Of a stretch of 29,721 bases of DNA, positions 8,154 to 17,400 are shown one piece after another (within the stretch, counting starts at the first letter, position 1; each line of letters begins with the position of its first letter). The DNA comes from a virus, in the IMG/VR virus record IMGVR_UViG_3300037346_000086, positions 1 through 29,721 of that record. One strand, 5' to 3'. The notes beneath the pieces were generated by a model, which was not told the DNA's origin, did no database searches, and was given only the letters and a program-made list of their open reading frames with translations. The position numbers and the translations under genes are program-made.

Positions 8154-8657
8154 TTACGGAACCACCAATGACAGCTGCATTGTTACAACCTCAAAACCGC
8201 CTGCCGCGGTACTTGATTCCACGGTCGCGATTACACCCATGCCATAACCTGTCTCGTCCCATTGGTCAAACAAGTTTACCGACTCCATAAGCACCCAGCT
8301 GTCAACAGCCGAGATGTAGGAAGCCTCCTCGATAGTTTGCCCTGATGGTGGTCGTCCGTTTTGCCCAGACGTGGGTATCTCTCTTGCTAATGATATAGAG
8401 ACAACAGCGGTACGAGGTTGGTGGCATCTTTGCGGTGTGCTTGCCTCATCGCCAGGCGTTCCTAGATACATCTGGATAAAGGAAACTACCAGCTGCTCAC
8501 AGTCAATGACTGGTTGGCCTAGCGTCCAATAGCGACGTTCAGGAAGTGGTACGTTGTATGACACAAACGTGCTCTCGGCTCTTTCAAGGACGCCGTCCAT
8601 GAGAGTTTTTAGGTTGAGAGCCTCGCTTGATACACCTGAGATATCAACGATTGCCAC
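8154..8657 (-). CDS. Probable tail terminator / head-tail connector, 167 aa
   Basis: The start is GTG at 8657, 12 nt after the stop of the 76-residue gene. The ribosome site is weak (an AGCTGG-like stretch), so coupling with the upstream gene is likely. The protein has LPERRYWTLG, DCEQLVVSFIQMYLGTPGDE, QRCHQPRTAVVSISLAREIP and a helix with DSWVLMESVNLFDQWDE, then a closing beta region (GGFEVVTMQLSLVVP). I recognise this layout from actinophage genes between the adaptor and the gp10-like gene. The family is usually assigned to the tail terminator or a connector. Two Cys residues, one in DCEQ and one in QRCH, might pair. The structural role is a family-level inference. Confidence 0.7.
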   Translation of the reverse strand: MAIVDISGVSSEALNLKTLMDGVLERAESTFVSYNVPLPERRYWTLGQPVIDCEQLVVSFIQMYLGTPGDEASTPQRCHQPRTAVVSISLAREIPTSGQNGRPPSGQTIEEASYISAVDSWVLMESVNLFDQWDETGYGMGVIATVESSTAAGGFEVVTMQLSLVVP

Positions 8658-8669
8658 GATTTATACCAG

Positions 8670-8900
8670 CTATTCTGCGTCGCCTGAGGTTTCAGCCGCA
8701 GGTGCGTCTAAAACGGTCTCAGAGGCCGTCTCAGGGGTTTCTAGAGTGGTCTCAACGACCTCTTCTACAACCTCGACTGGTTTTGGTGCAGGCTTAGCTT
8801 TATTTGGCGCAGCCTTTGTGATGTTACTAGCCTTATTAGCTTTTGACGCCTTTGAACCGAGCATGTCAGCCGCGGTAAAGTTGGTCATGATGTCAGCCAT
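8670..8900 (-). CDS. Small charged protein of unknown function, 76 aa
   Basis: The ATG at 8900 has a strong AAGGAGA ribosome site, and the frame is flanked by real genes at 30 and 12 nt, so it is likely translated. The first third is Lys- and Ala-rich (GSKASKANKASNITKAAPNK). The rest is acidic and Thr- or Val-rich (VEVVEEVVETTLETPETASE), similar in composition to the scaffold-like start of the capsid protein. It has no domain I recognise and is probably disordered. It could be a minor virion component or assembly factor because it sits between the adaptor and terminator genes, but nothing in the sequence proves this. Confidence 0.65.
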   Translation of the reverse strand: MADIMTNFTAADMLGSKASKANKASNITKAAPNKAKPAPKPVEVVEEVVETTLETPETASETVLDAPAAETSGDAE

Positions 8901-8930
8901 CTTTATTCTCCTTGTTAGTAGTTACAGTAC

Positions 8931-10076
8931 TCAACTAGCGCCAATGGTAAATCCATTGATGCTAGACCTTGCCATTGATACCTGGAGGTTTCCAGACCCA
9001 ATGTAAACTGTCTCGGTTTCCCCCGGAGTAGCGACGCTAGGCCGTGAGGCGTATAGGTCCCATGTTCCTGGGTCAACCATTCCTAATATAGCTAGTGCAT
9101 CGGTGTAGGTGACGTTTATTGTTACGTCATCAGCCTGTTCATCAATGCTCACTGCACCCTGGTCAAGCTCTAGCGACTTTCCGCCAGCATAGCTGCGGAT
9201 AATTACGTTAGGGACCCAGTTGCCATCGTCAACTAGGAACTCTGCGTTGATGTATGCTGTAGGAACGGTGATTGTTCCGCCGCTTTCACCGTAAACTGTA
9301 ATGTCTAAGTTGCTAGTTCCAAGTTCAAAGGTCTTAGGCGTAGAACGACGAGCACGTGGAGTATCAGGACTAAAGACACGAGCCTTCGCTCGAGCGCGGT
9401 CAGGGTTACTTGATTTTAGAAAGAGGTCAACTGCATAGACGCCTGTCTTGAGGTCATCTATAAAGTCCTGATTGTCTAGAACGGTGTACGTAACGCCCTG
9501 ACGTGAAATAGATGTAACACGTTCTGGTAGCGCACATGTGTCATCGCCTGCCCACAACTTGGCTAGTTCAATTGCCAACGTTCTTGCGGCCATCTTACCT
9601 AAAGTTGGAGGGTAGGTACCATATGAATAGGTAATCTCAGTATTACACGGCGTCCACGGCACGCCAGCGCGCGCCTGGATTGTTGAATGGTCAACAAGGT
9701 AGTACTGGTCAGGTGGAACAATAGTGCCATTGCGTGTTCTAATCGCATGAATCTTAGAGATAGGCCGTCCACGTAAACGAATACGTGATTCTGGGGACAG
9801 ACCGTCAGAGACAAGTTCAGCAAAGTCATCGAACTCATTCCCGGGGATGTTATAAACATTGCCGTCTAGAAGAACGGCGTTGTGGGTACGCGAGGACGCA
9901 CCTAAGGTGTAAGAGCGCATTGCGCATACGTAACGTTCGGTTACTGTTGTGACGCCTGAGTACTTACGACCGGATAAGGACCACAGAATGCCAGATGCCG
10001 ACTTGGCTGCCTCATACGCAAACTCTGAATTAGCGTATGCACCAAGTTCTTCTGGTGAAACCCAAAGGTTACTCAT
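8931..10076 (-). CDS. Head-tail adaptor (connector) with extra C-terminal domain, 381 aa
   Basis: The ATG at 10076 follows GAAGGATAGG. The first ~250 residues match the actinophage head-to-tail adaptor: a helical N-terminus (VSPEELGAYANSEFAYEAAKSA), a beta section (GRPISKIHAIRTRNG, PPDQYYLVDH), a helix (KMAARTLAIELAKLW), then the family signature LPERVTSISRQGVTYTVLD, DFIDDLKTGVYAVDLFLKS and RARAKARVFSPD. The adaptor ring docks below the portal and joins head to tail. Residues about 270-381 are an added beta-rich segment (LDITVYGESGGTITVP, WVPNVIIRSYAGG, TWDLYASRPS) that resembles an extra carbohydrate-binding or Ig-like fold. It is not part of the core family and may decorate the neck. Confidence 0.8.
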   Translation of the reverse strand: MSNLWVSPEELGAYANSEFAYEAAKSASGILWSLSGRKYSGVTTVTERYVCAMRSYTLGASSRTHNAVLLDGNVYNIPGNEFDDFAELVSDGLSPESRIRLRGRPISKIHAIRTRNGTIVPPDQYYLVDHSTIQARAGVPWTPCNTEITYSYGTYPPTLGKMAARTLAIELAKLWAGDDTCALPERVTSISRQGVTYTVLDNQDFIDDLKTGVYAVDLFLKSSNPDRARAKARVFSPDTPRARRSTPKTFELGTSNLDITVYGESGGTITVPTAYINAEFLVDDGNWVPNVIIRSYAGGKSLELDQGAVSIDEQADDVTINVTYTDALAILGMVDPGTWDLYASRPSVATPGETETVYIGSGNLQVSMARSSINGFTIGAS

Positions 10077-10115
10077 TCGTCCTATCCTTCGTTATTGAAA
10101 CAGGCGACGTACCTA

Positions 10116-10134
10116 GTGTAGATATCTCTTACAC
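10116..10134. repeat. Short inverted repeat upstream of the adaptor gene
   Basis: GTGTA, GATATCTCT, TACAC lie in the 84-nt gap 10077-10160 between the major tail and adaptor genes. The loop contains the palindrome GATATC. A 5-bp stem is weak; it may be a minor control hairpin or chance. Confidence 0.25.
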
Positions 10135-10160
10135 ATCGGCACGCCGCCCGCTACACGTTA

Positions 10161-11207
10161 TTAGGAGGTTGGGTCCTCGGTTGAAGCAATTATGAAGTCA
10201 ATCGCCTCGTCTGCGTTGTAGTTATCGTTACCAGGTACGTTGTACTCGGAAGTTGAACCTTCAGACCCGAAGTCTAGAACCTGACGGCTATTTGCCTCGA
10301 CCAGCGCGGTACCTGCTGGCGATACTGCGCCCGACGGAACGTCGGCGCCTGTAATCGCCACGCGGAAGCTTGTGGTACCGGGTACTGCGGTAATTGTGTG
10401 TGTGCCATTGAATGTTGCGTCAACACCACCAACAACCACCGTGTCACCAACCTCAAAGCCGTGTGCAGCACCAGTGGTCAATGTTGCCACGTTACTTGCA
10501 AGAGCCTTGTTGTTGATGGACGCGTTCAGGTCGCCATGCCAGCGGTAGAAGCCGTTACGACCAGTAGGTGCCCATGTAGCACGAGCGTATGAGTAAGGAC
10601 GCTCTGTGGCGATTGGGAATTCCCAACGCTCATCCTGTCCAGAACCAAACAATGTGTTACCAAGTCCGTAACCTTCAAATGTGTTAGCGAGAAGTCCATT
10701 CTCGATTACACGGTCGCCAGACTGACGCAGTTTCACGTAGGGGAAAATCCAGTGGAAGTAAGGCATTGTTGCGGATTTCTTGCCGTCCTTGATAGCGAAC
10801 GACCATGTCTCAATGGCAACACCGTTACCGGCTGGGTCATCACCAACAGCAGGTGCGGACCAACCGACCGATTTACGGTCGGGTGACGCATACGTTCCTT
10901 GGTTCTTGCGAAGCAAGAGACCACCTGAAAGTAGCTGTGTTAGTTCAGGGTCGGGCTCACAAATTGCGAGCTCCATTGTGATTCTTTTCAGTGTATCAGG
11001 TGACTGGTAAACGACACAGACGGTGCCATCGGCAGCCTTCTCTGTAATCTCGTCACCTTCCTCATATTCTGGTGTGAAGGAAACACGGATGAAAGCTGAC
11101 GTGGTATAGCTATCACCGGGTCCATCCAGAAGATTTCCAGCGGCATCGAGGCGAGTAACTCGAATCGAAACGCCTTGGATGCTTGCAGCGTAATCTTGAG
11201 TAGCCAT
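10161..11207 (-). CDS. Major tail (tube) protein with added C-terminal module, 348 aa
   Basis: The ATG at 11207 has a strong AAGGAGA site. The protein begins YAASIQGVSIRVTRLDAAG and has GDEITEKAADGTVCVVY, LELTQLLSGG-like sequence, a WSFAIKDGKK region, PYFHWIFPYVKLRQSGDRVIENG, TFEGYGLGNTLFGSG and WEFPIATERPYSYARATWAP. I recognise this layout as the actinophage major tail protein, which stacks as rings to form the tail tube. At about 238-300 it carries a second, appended module (ASNVATLTTGAAHGF, EVGDTVVVGGVDATFNG), also present twice in the tail-tip hub protein. The remaining tail region (DEAIDFIIASTEDPTS) is short. Its place upstream of the adaptor differs from the commonest order but does not contradict the assignment. 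Confidence 0.75.
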   Translation of the reverse strand: MATQDYAASIQGVSIRVTRLDAAGNLLDGPGDSYTTSAFIRVSFTPEYEEGDEITEKAADGTVCVVYQSPDTLKRITMELAICEPDPELTQLLSGGLLLRKNQGTYASPDRKSVGWSAPAVGDDPAGNGVAIETWSFAIKDGKKSATMPYFHWIFPYVKLRQSGDRVIENGLLANTFEGYGLGNTLFGSGQDERWEFPIATERPYSYARATWAPTGRNGFYRWHGDLNASINNKALASNVATLTTGAAHGFEVGDTVVVGGVDATFNGTHTITAVPGTTSFRVAITGADVPSGAVSPAGTALVEANSRQVLDFGSEGSTSEYNVPGNDNYNADEAIDFIIASTEDPTS

Positions 11208-11233
11208 TCAGCTTTCTCCTTATGGTTTCTTGG

Positions 11234-12118
11234 TTATGCTACCGAAGGTAGTGTCACCTGGGCGCAGTAGTGTACGGATGGGTCAAAGTACACAGCTGCG
11301 GGGCGAACTGCCTTTAGCAACATATCGTTTATACTAACATTTGCTCCTTGGGCCAGACTGTCGTTCACGACCTCTGACTTACCAAGGTGGACGTCAACTG
11401 GACCAGTTGCATACATCCATTTATTTGTCAAAGAAGCCGCGGCTGCGGCATCTCCAACAGGTCCATTCCCCGAATACCCGGAACCAACAACGACAGGAGT
11501 ACCAATACGTGTCATTACACGCGTGATGCCATTGTCGTCCTTTAGGTACACGAGGCGGGAACCGAGAAGGGATGCAATATCGCGCGTCATGTGAATAACG
11601 CCGTTAGCTCCAGTTGGAGAGCTAGCAATTGCTCCTTCAAGAAGATATAAGGCTTCAGAAGCGTTGTGCACGCCATTTGATACCTCTGTGACAGATGCCG
11701 CGCGAGACAAATAGTTGTTCGCATTATCTGCACCCTTTGTAGCGAATCCGTCCCAAAGTTCTGCTTCAACGGCCTTTTGTGTGGCTGCCTCAAGCTGCTT
11801 TAGAATGATTGCCAGACGGTCCTCGCCTGGAAGACCAAGCATAGAACGCGCGTCTTCAACTTCAATGAAGAACGGGTAGTAATCCCTGAAGTTATTAGCC
11901 GCATTGTTTACTGGATTGGAAAGTTCTCCGCCAGTAACTGTGTCATCATCAGTTGTTAGAAGTCTAATTCTTGCGAATGAGTCGTACTCATAGGCAAAAC
12001 CACGCACCCAACGCTCATCGTAGTTGCGCGTAGTGTGTGTCATCACACTAGCGACGCTAAAGAGACCTACTGGAGACTGCACCAGCTGTGGGGCTGGATA
12101 GATTCCTCGGAATACCAT
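11234..12118 (-). CDS. Conserved phage structural protein of uncertain role, 294 aa
   Basis: The ATG at 12118 has an AGGAGA site 8 nt upstream, and the gene follows the capsid gene by 62 nt. Features are DERWVRGFAYEYDSFARIRL near residue 35, then FFIEVEDARSMLGLPGEDRLAII and KAVEAELWDGFATKG, and a C-terminal part with TPVVVGSGYSGNGPVG, NKWMYATGPVDVHLGKSEVV and LLKAVRPAAVYFDPS. I have seen the GSGYxGxGPVG ... WMYATGPV arrangement in other actinophage head modules, usually as an unnamed structural protein. It may be a minor capsid or cement protein, because it lies between the capsid and major tail genes. No signal peptide or membrane helix is visible. No enzymatic motif is claimed. Confidence 0.6.
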   Translation of the reverse strand: MVFRGIYPAPQLVQSPVGLFSVASVMTHTTRNYDERWVRGFAYEYDSFARIRLLTTDDDTVTGGELSNPVNNAANNFRDYYPFFIEVEDARSMLGLPGEDRLAIILKQLEAATQKAVEAELWDGFATKGADNANNYLSRAASVTEVSNGVHNASEALYLLEGAIASSPTGANGVIHMTRDIASLLGSRLVYLKDDNGITRVMTRIGTPVVVGSGYSGNGPVGDAAAAASLTNKWMYATGPVDVHLGKSEVVNDSLAQGANVSINDMLLKAVRPAAVYFDPSVHYCAQVTLPSVA

Positions 12119-12180
12119 TGCTGCTTTCTCCTAATCTCTTTAGCGTCGCTTAGTGCGATTACTTATGTGTGGTTATCGGC

Positions 12181-14271
12181 TTAGAGCTCGATAGCCGCAG
12201 CGGTTGCGCCACCTGTTGTGTCACGAAGAGCAGCAGCAACACCATTGACCGAGATGGTCGATGTGACTGCAAGTGCCTCGACACCAACAAATGCGATTCC
12301 CTCGAAGGTCTCAACGAACATCTTGTAGTCGTTGGTACCAGTGAGTGTGCTGTCCCGAATGATTCCAAGGTCCAGAGTACCGCCGTCGAGGAACAGGAAG
12401 CTGCCCTCAGCGAAAAGGTACCATGTGAAGGAGTCAGGGAACTCCAGGAGCGCGGCAACGCCCTGGCTACCATAGACGTTCTGGTCAAGAGATACAGTCA
12501 GGTTGATGTTACGCGAGGCAACATATCCGTCAATCTCGGAACCAGCGTTGAGGGTGCTGTCACCAGGCATTGCCAGGGTGAGGTCAGCAGCCATTGCATC
12601 CTTGACCCAGCCAGGAACGATTGCACGCAAAGGCGCATCTGCTTCCATGCGGTGACGGCTGCGGTACGCAGCAGAGGCGCGACCCATCTGCACGAGGAAG
12701 TCGCGACCAAAGCCGATAAGGCTTGTGCTGGTCACGGCTGTCGATGCAGATGCAATCTTGCCGAGCAGGTACTGCTCTGCTTCACGTGAGTGCTGAATCA
12801 GACCAAGCTCGTTGTGACGAGCAATCAATTCAGGGTACGCACGAGTTGCGAGGTTACCAAACTGCATCTGAAGCGTAACAGCGTCTGTTGCAACTGAGTT
12901 CTCAGCGGCAGCGGTAACTGTAAGGCTTGTCTTGGCAGACGGGCTTGGTGTTTCTGCGGCATCGTTAGCTGCAGTCCAAACGCCTACGGAGTCACCGTAT
13001 GCAGAAAGGATTGGCGGGGTAACGAAGCGGATACCACCACGGTCAGCCTGGAAGCGAGCAAGTGAGTCGCGAACAGGGCGGTTTGTGGTGCCGAGACCAA
13101 AGATGTCGTACTTGGTCTCAAACGGAGCAACGTGTCCACCAGAAGCAACAAGTGCCTCGGGGGAAGTTACTGCGCTTACCTTTGCCCAGTTGGATTCTGC
13201 ATCCTGTGTAAGGGTGCGTGCCTCTGGGTATTCGGTTGTGACAGATGCAACGATGTGCTGCTCTCCGTCACCGCCGTTTACACGGCGAAGTCCGTGAAGT
13301 CGCTTAGCCATAAGCGATGCGACTTCGGACATTGTTTCTACTGTGCTGCCTGCAGTGTAGCCTGGGATGTCAGCGCCTGCCGTGATTGCCACGGGAGCTA
13401 CTGATGTCCGAGCTGCTGGGCGGCGGTCAGCTGGGGCTTCGAAAGCCTCTTCTGATACGGCGGCGGTCACTGGTGCCTCCTGCTCTTTCTGCTCTGTGAG
13501 AGCATCTGGGGTTTCTTGAATTGATGCTTCGGTGTCTGCCTTATCGGCTTCCTCGTCAGCTTCTGCCTCTTCGGCATCTTTCATATCTTCTTTATCATCG
13601 GTTTTGTAGGTTGCGCCTGCTTCAGCTGCATCCTCGACGATAACGTCTGCTGTTGTCTCCTCGACAGCTGCCTCAGCGGCAACCTCTGTCTCAGTTACGG
13701 TATCCGTAACGACAACCTCTTCTACAGCTGCCTCAGTGGCAGGTGCGGCTTCGATTGTTGCTTCGGTTGCGGGCTCTGTCTCAACAACGGCTGCCTCAGC
13801 GGCAACCTCTGTCTCAACAACAGCCTCTGTGTTCTCTGTCGCGGTCGACAATTCAGAACCTTCTTCCTGTGCAGTTGATGCTTCAGCCATAGGCTTCTTC
13901 GGCATTTCCTCGTCCTCAACGGAAGGCATAGGACTTTCGTCCTTGTCCTTGTCGTCATCAGAGTCAGACTCGCCATCAGCCATAGGGCCGTCAGCCATTT
14001 CATCTTCGTTGTCATCGTCCTGACCCTTTACGCGCGTTGCGGCTTCGGCGGCGCGTGCTGTCAGCTCTTCAGCTGCAGCCTCACGACGCTTGACCTCACC
14101 GCGCACGGTGTCAAGCATGTCAGCAAGAGATGTCATGGCGTCAACTGTCTGTGGAGTAGGATCTTCCTTCTCGACCGTTTCAAATTCGCCGACAATAGCT
14201 GTTTGAAGCTCGGTGACTTGTTCGTCACTGAGTTCGGTCAGTGTGTCCAGCATTTCTTTGATTTGGTCCAC
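12181..14271 (-). CDS. Major capsid protein with long acidic scaffold-like N-terminus, 696 aa
   Basis: The start is set at the GTG at 14271, directly behind GGAGGAGGG; the more upstream GTG at 14295 would place that site inside the coding region. Residues about 1-300 are helical or acidic: EMLDTLTELSDEQV, then a low-complexity Glu/Ala/Val/Thr part (repeated ETEVAAEAAV). From about 300 an HK97-fold capsid protein begins (AGADIPGYTAGSTV). Its C-terminus is diagnostic (YLFAEGSFLFLDGGTLDLG, IIRDSTLTGTNDYKMF, VETFEGIAFVG). The capsid core is about 395 residues. In HK97-like systems the N-terminal delta domain acts as internal scaffold and is cut off by the maturation protease, here coded by the next gene upstream. 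A cut near residue 300 is my inference. Confidence 0.9.
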   Translation of the reverse strand: MDQIKEMLDTLTELSDEQVTELQTAIVGEFETVEKEDPTPQTVDAMTSLADMLDTVRGEVKRREAAAEELTARAAEAATRVKGQDDDNEDEMADGPMADGESDSDDDKDKDESPMPSVEDEEMPKKPMAEASTAQEEGSELSTATENTEAVVETEVAAEAAVVETEPATEATIEAAPATEAAVEEVVVTDTVTETEVAAEAAVEETTADVIVEDAAEAGATYKTDDKEDMKDAEEAEADEEADKADTEASIQETPDALTEQKEQEAPVTAAVSEEAFEAPADRRPAARTSVAPVAITAGADIPGYTAGSTVETMSEVASLMAKRLHGLRRVNGGDGEQHIVASVTTEYPEARTLTQDAESNWAKVSAVTSPEALVASGGHVAPFETKYDIFGLGTTNRPVRDSLARFQADRGGIRFVTPPILSAYGDSVGVWTAANDAAETPSPSAKTSLTVTAAAENSVATDAVTLQMQFGNLATRAYPELIARHNELGLIQHSREAEQYLLGKIASASTAVTSTSLIGFGRDFLVQMGRASAAYRSRHRMEADAPLRAIVPGWVKDAMAADLTLAMPGDSTLNAGSEIDGYVASRNINLTVSLDQNVYGSQGVAALLEFPDSFTWYLFAEGSFLFLDGGTLDLGIIRDSTLTGTNDYKMFVETFEGIAFVGVEALAVTSTISVNGVAAALRDTTGGATAAAIEL
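13667..13816 (-). repeat. Direct repeats in the acidic scaffold domain
   Basis: A 27-bp stretch beginning GCTGCCTCAGCGGCAACC is repeated perfectly at 13667-13693 and 13790-13816, in the same frame. Both copies encode an ETEVAAEAA unit. The region between is built of similar Glu/Ala/Thr/Val units. Likely source: slippage in a disordered domain. Confidence 0.8.
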
Positions 14272-14274
14272 TGT

Positions 14275-14283
14275 CCCTCCTCC
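14275..14283 (-). promoter_or_regulatory. Ribosome binding site deciding the capsid gene start (GTG 14271)
   Basis: GGAGGAGGG on the minus strand lies 3 nt ahead of the GTG. Its exact core, GGAGG at the left part, is 6-7 nt away. This supports the GTG at 14271 over the one at 14295. Confidence 0.7.
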
Positions 14284-14299
14284 GGGGCAGTCCACGACA

Positions 14300-14315
14300 A
14301 ACGGGTAAACCCGTT
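14300..14315. repeat. Inverted repeat in the capsid leader (possible regulatory hairpin)
   Basis: AACGGG, TAAA, CCCGTT form a perfect 6-bp stem in the 133-nt gap 14272-14404 between the protease polyprotein and the capsid gene. On the minus strand it is followed by TGTCGTG, so only a weak T run exists. It may be a partial terminator, an mRNA-stabilising hairpin or a processing site upstream of the highly expressed capsid gene. The AT-rich part at about 14383-14400 might include a promoter -10 element, but no clear -35 is seen. Confidence 0.35.
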
Positions 14316-14404
14316 CATCTAGTTGATGTCAGTCCAAGGCCGAGGGACTCGTCACGCACAGAAGCGTAGAGGCACTCCACCTAGATTGAATAATACATTA
14401 GTAT

Positions 14405-17400
14405 TTAGGTTAGTAACCGGAGTAACTTACTCAATTCAGAGCTTATTTGGCTTTGGTTGAACATGTCACCTCCAACCATGTAGGAACGAAGATTCTCAGT
14501 CGCAACGTCGGCATCTTCCTTCCCAATCTTGTCTTCAACCCGCACAATCATGTCATCGACAAGGTCGCGTAGGGCAGGGGGCAAGTCACTGAAGCGCACC
14601 TTTTCGAAGTCAATTCCGAAGGGTAACGGAAGATTGGCAATGGTCTCGCCAAGCTCCCTCGCTGACATCCGCACATTCTCCAAGGCCCTAGGGTTTAGGG
14701 CACCGGTGTCGATACGGTCGATAATGCCAATAAGGTCCGTGGCTGAACGTGCAGCCTCGATATAGTTACCAGCATCATCAAGATTCTCAGTTTCAACAAT
14801 CTTGTCTATCACGTTCTGAAGCCCGCTGTCACCAGCGTTCTGCTTGATACGTGCTAGTACCGTGCGAAACTTACCTTTAGTATCACGCGGCTGAGTCTTA
14901 CCGGAGATGTATTTTGCTCCGGTATCCTTTGTCTCAGCCGCGAGTGCTTTTTTTGATGACTCATCCGTAGGGATAAGGCCTTCTTTAGCTGCTTCTTCAG
15001 TTCCAGCAAGCTCAGTAGAGGCATCAGTCTCAATGACTGCCTCATCTGTAACCGATGCTGTAACACCGCCAATACGGTCACGCAGTTCATCAAGCTGCAT
15101 AGACAGCTCGTCTGAGGCCATGCTCTTCCACTTATCTGGGATAAGGTCAGGTCTTCGCAACTGGCGTGCTCTCTTCATAATGTGACGACGGATAGCCGCT
15201 CTCTTGCTCTTCTTACCGCGCCCGTAGGCAGAGATTGAGTCCTTTAGAGAATCAAGGTTGGTAATTGGGAACGAACCATCTGGAAGCGCCTTACCCTCCT
15301 GAGCAAGCTTTTTACGAGTTCGACGTGGAATGTAGCCAAAGCCATCATCGTAGTCGTAGTCAGCAAACATCTTGTCAGCAAGTTCCTCCGCCTTTGAAGC
15401 GAGCTCTGTGCGTCGTTGTGCGCGCACCTCATCAAATCGGGACGAAACGTCTGCTATTTTAGCAGAAAGTTCCATTTTCTCTAACTGCTCCAGTTTTTCA
15501 ATACGAGACGCTAGTTCTGCCACAGGGTCACTCTTCATGCGCGCAAGTGTGTTTGCGCCAGCCGCGACAAGTGCCATGACTTGGCCTGACGCAACGCGCG
15601 CTCGAGCAATCGGGAACCCAGGCACATTCACCTGGCAAACCGCGACCAGCTCCAAGCTTCCCTTTACAGGACGCCAGTCGCCGGAAGGGGCAGAGGCGCG
15701 AAGTGCGCGCACCTGCTCTGGTGTGGTGCCAGGGCGAAGAGCGCCCGCAACCCAGATGCCATAAGCATCTTCACCAGCATGGACATCTGCAATCGCTGAG
15801 GCTGTATCGTCATAGTGACGTGCGGCGTCTACCGCGCTAGCCTCAAGCGAGGCATGTCCGCCCGCTAAAGTCAACTGACCAACCGGCATGTCGTCACCCA
15901 CGTCTGTGCGAACTACTCCGGTGTGGAAGTATGCGTACTTGCTTCTAGAACGCGGTGGCCTAGTGCCAAACGACATTCCAATGTGGTCAACATGCCATGC
16001 GGCAATATGCCCATAAACTCGGCCCTCGTCATCAACTGTCAACGGGGTTGCCTTATCTAGTTTTGGATCTTGAAACCAATTCTTAGGTGGAATAACGGGG
16101 ATTGCCGCGGCAACCATGCCTGACGCGACGATAGCCGCTGCCTCGGTCGGGTCCATATCTTCCACATAGACTCCGTCAGAAATCATGTTTTCCTCCTGTT
16201 TCTCTTCCTCATCGATGATAAGGATTTCGCATTCTTGGAACGCAGGCTTAGGAACTATGGTAACGGCCATCACTCTTGCCTGTGTTATGTTTAGCTTCTG
16301 CTTTTCAACCTTTTCACCGTCTTCATTCTCGAACTCATCAGTTACCTCCTGAGCTTCGAACTTATCCATGTCGGCTGAAACACCACGGATAAAACCTTCA
16401 CGAACTAGACGTTCAGCCTCCTGGCCAAACTCTCCCGTGTCAAAAACGCCATAGGCATTTCCAATACCCTTCTCTGTGCGCTCCATGCGGTCGATACGAC
16501 CAACAACAACTGAACCCATGTGTCCGTCAGCTGTTTTTATCTGCCAAAGCAATGGCAATGGAAGTTCACGCATTTCAATCGCATCTTTTTCAAACTTGCG
16601 ACCATCACCTGACTCTAGCTGCTCAGGAATAACAAGAGGGATATAGAACTTTGCGCCCGAGTAAGACGCCTCGCCGAGTCCTCCTGCAGTCAACACGCGC
16701 GCCTTAGCATCACGCATTCTTGCGTTTAGCACTGCCTTGTCAACAACCTGCTCGGTACTTGCAATAACGTCGTTACTAAACAAGTTCTTACCTCCTCCTT
16801 TTCTGCCATAGAGCTGGCGGTGAAGCTTGTCACCAGTCCATAGTCCTGTTGCTTCCTTGTGGCGCAATGAGCAGTAGCCCTTGGCACGAGGTCCCATATA
16901 CTTTGATAGATACCGAACGCAGCGAGTCCAGTCACCTCCGGTGTTCCAACGAATCTTTGCGGCACCCTTTCCATACAACCAGTAACGGCGAAGCTTCTCT
17001 GCCCCGCCTCGGTTGCGGTCAAGCCCACCAGCTGCTCTTACCGCAAAGATGCCACCAAGTCCATCACCAAAAGCTTCATCATCTTCTCCCTGGGTGTCGT
17101 CCATAAACTCTTCGTAGTTCTGGGCCATGATGTCCTCACGAGGACCCCACAGAACCATTAGCATAAAGTCAAGAGGCAAGACAGCAGACGCAGTTACTGC
17201 CTCCTCACCGTCAATCTGTGCAAGAACACTTGTCAGTGTTTCAGAGTCAAGTGGAACAACAGGTGGAGGAGTCGCGGAATTGAGGTCACCAATGATGCCC
17301 TCGTCACGAATCCACTTCTTATCTTTTCTCTTCCATGCACTAGGAAGGTTAGATTTAGGTCCTGCTGGAACAATTGCGATTAGGTCTAGAACCGCACGAG

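Noticed and set aside
12169-12789. Plus-strand open frame of 206 codons opposite the capsid C-terminus
   Set aside because: The opposite frame encodes an unmistakable HK97-fold capsid end; composition is Cys-rich and unnatural.
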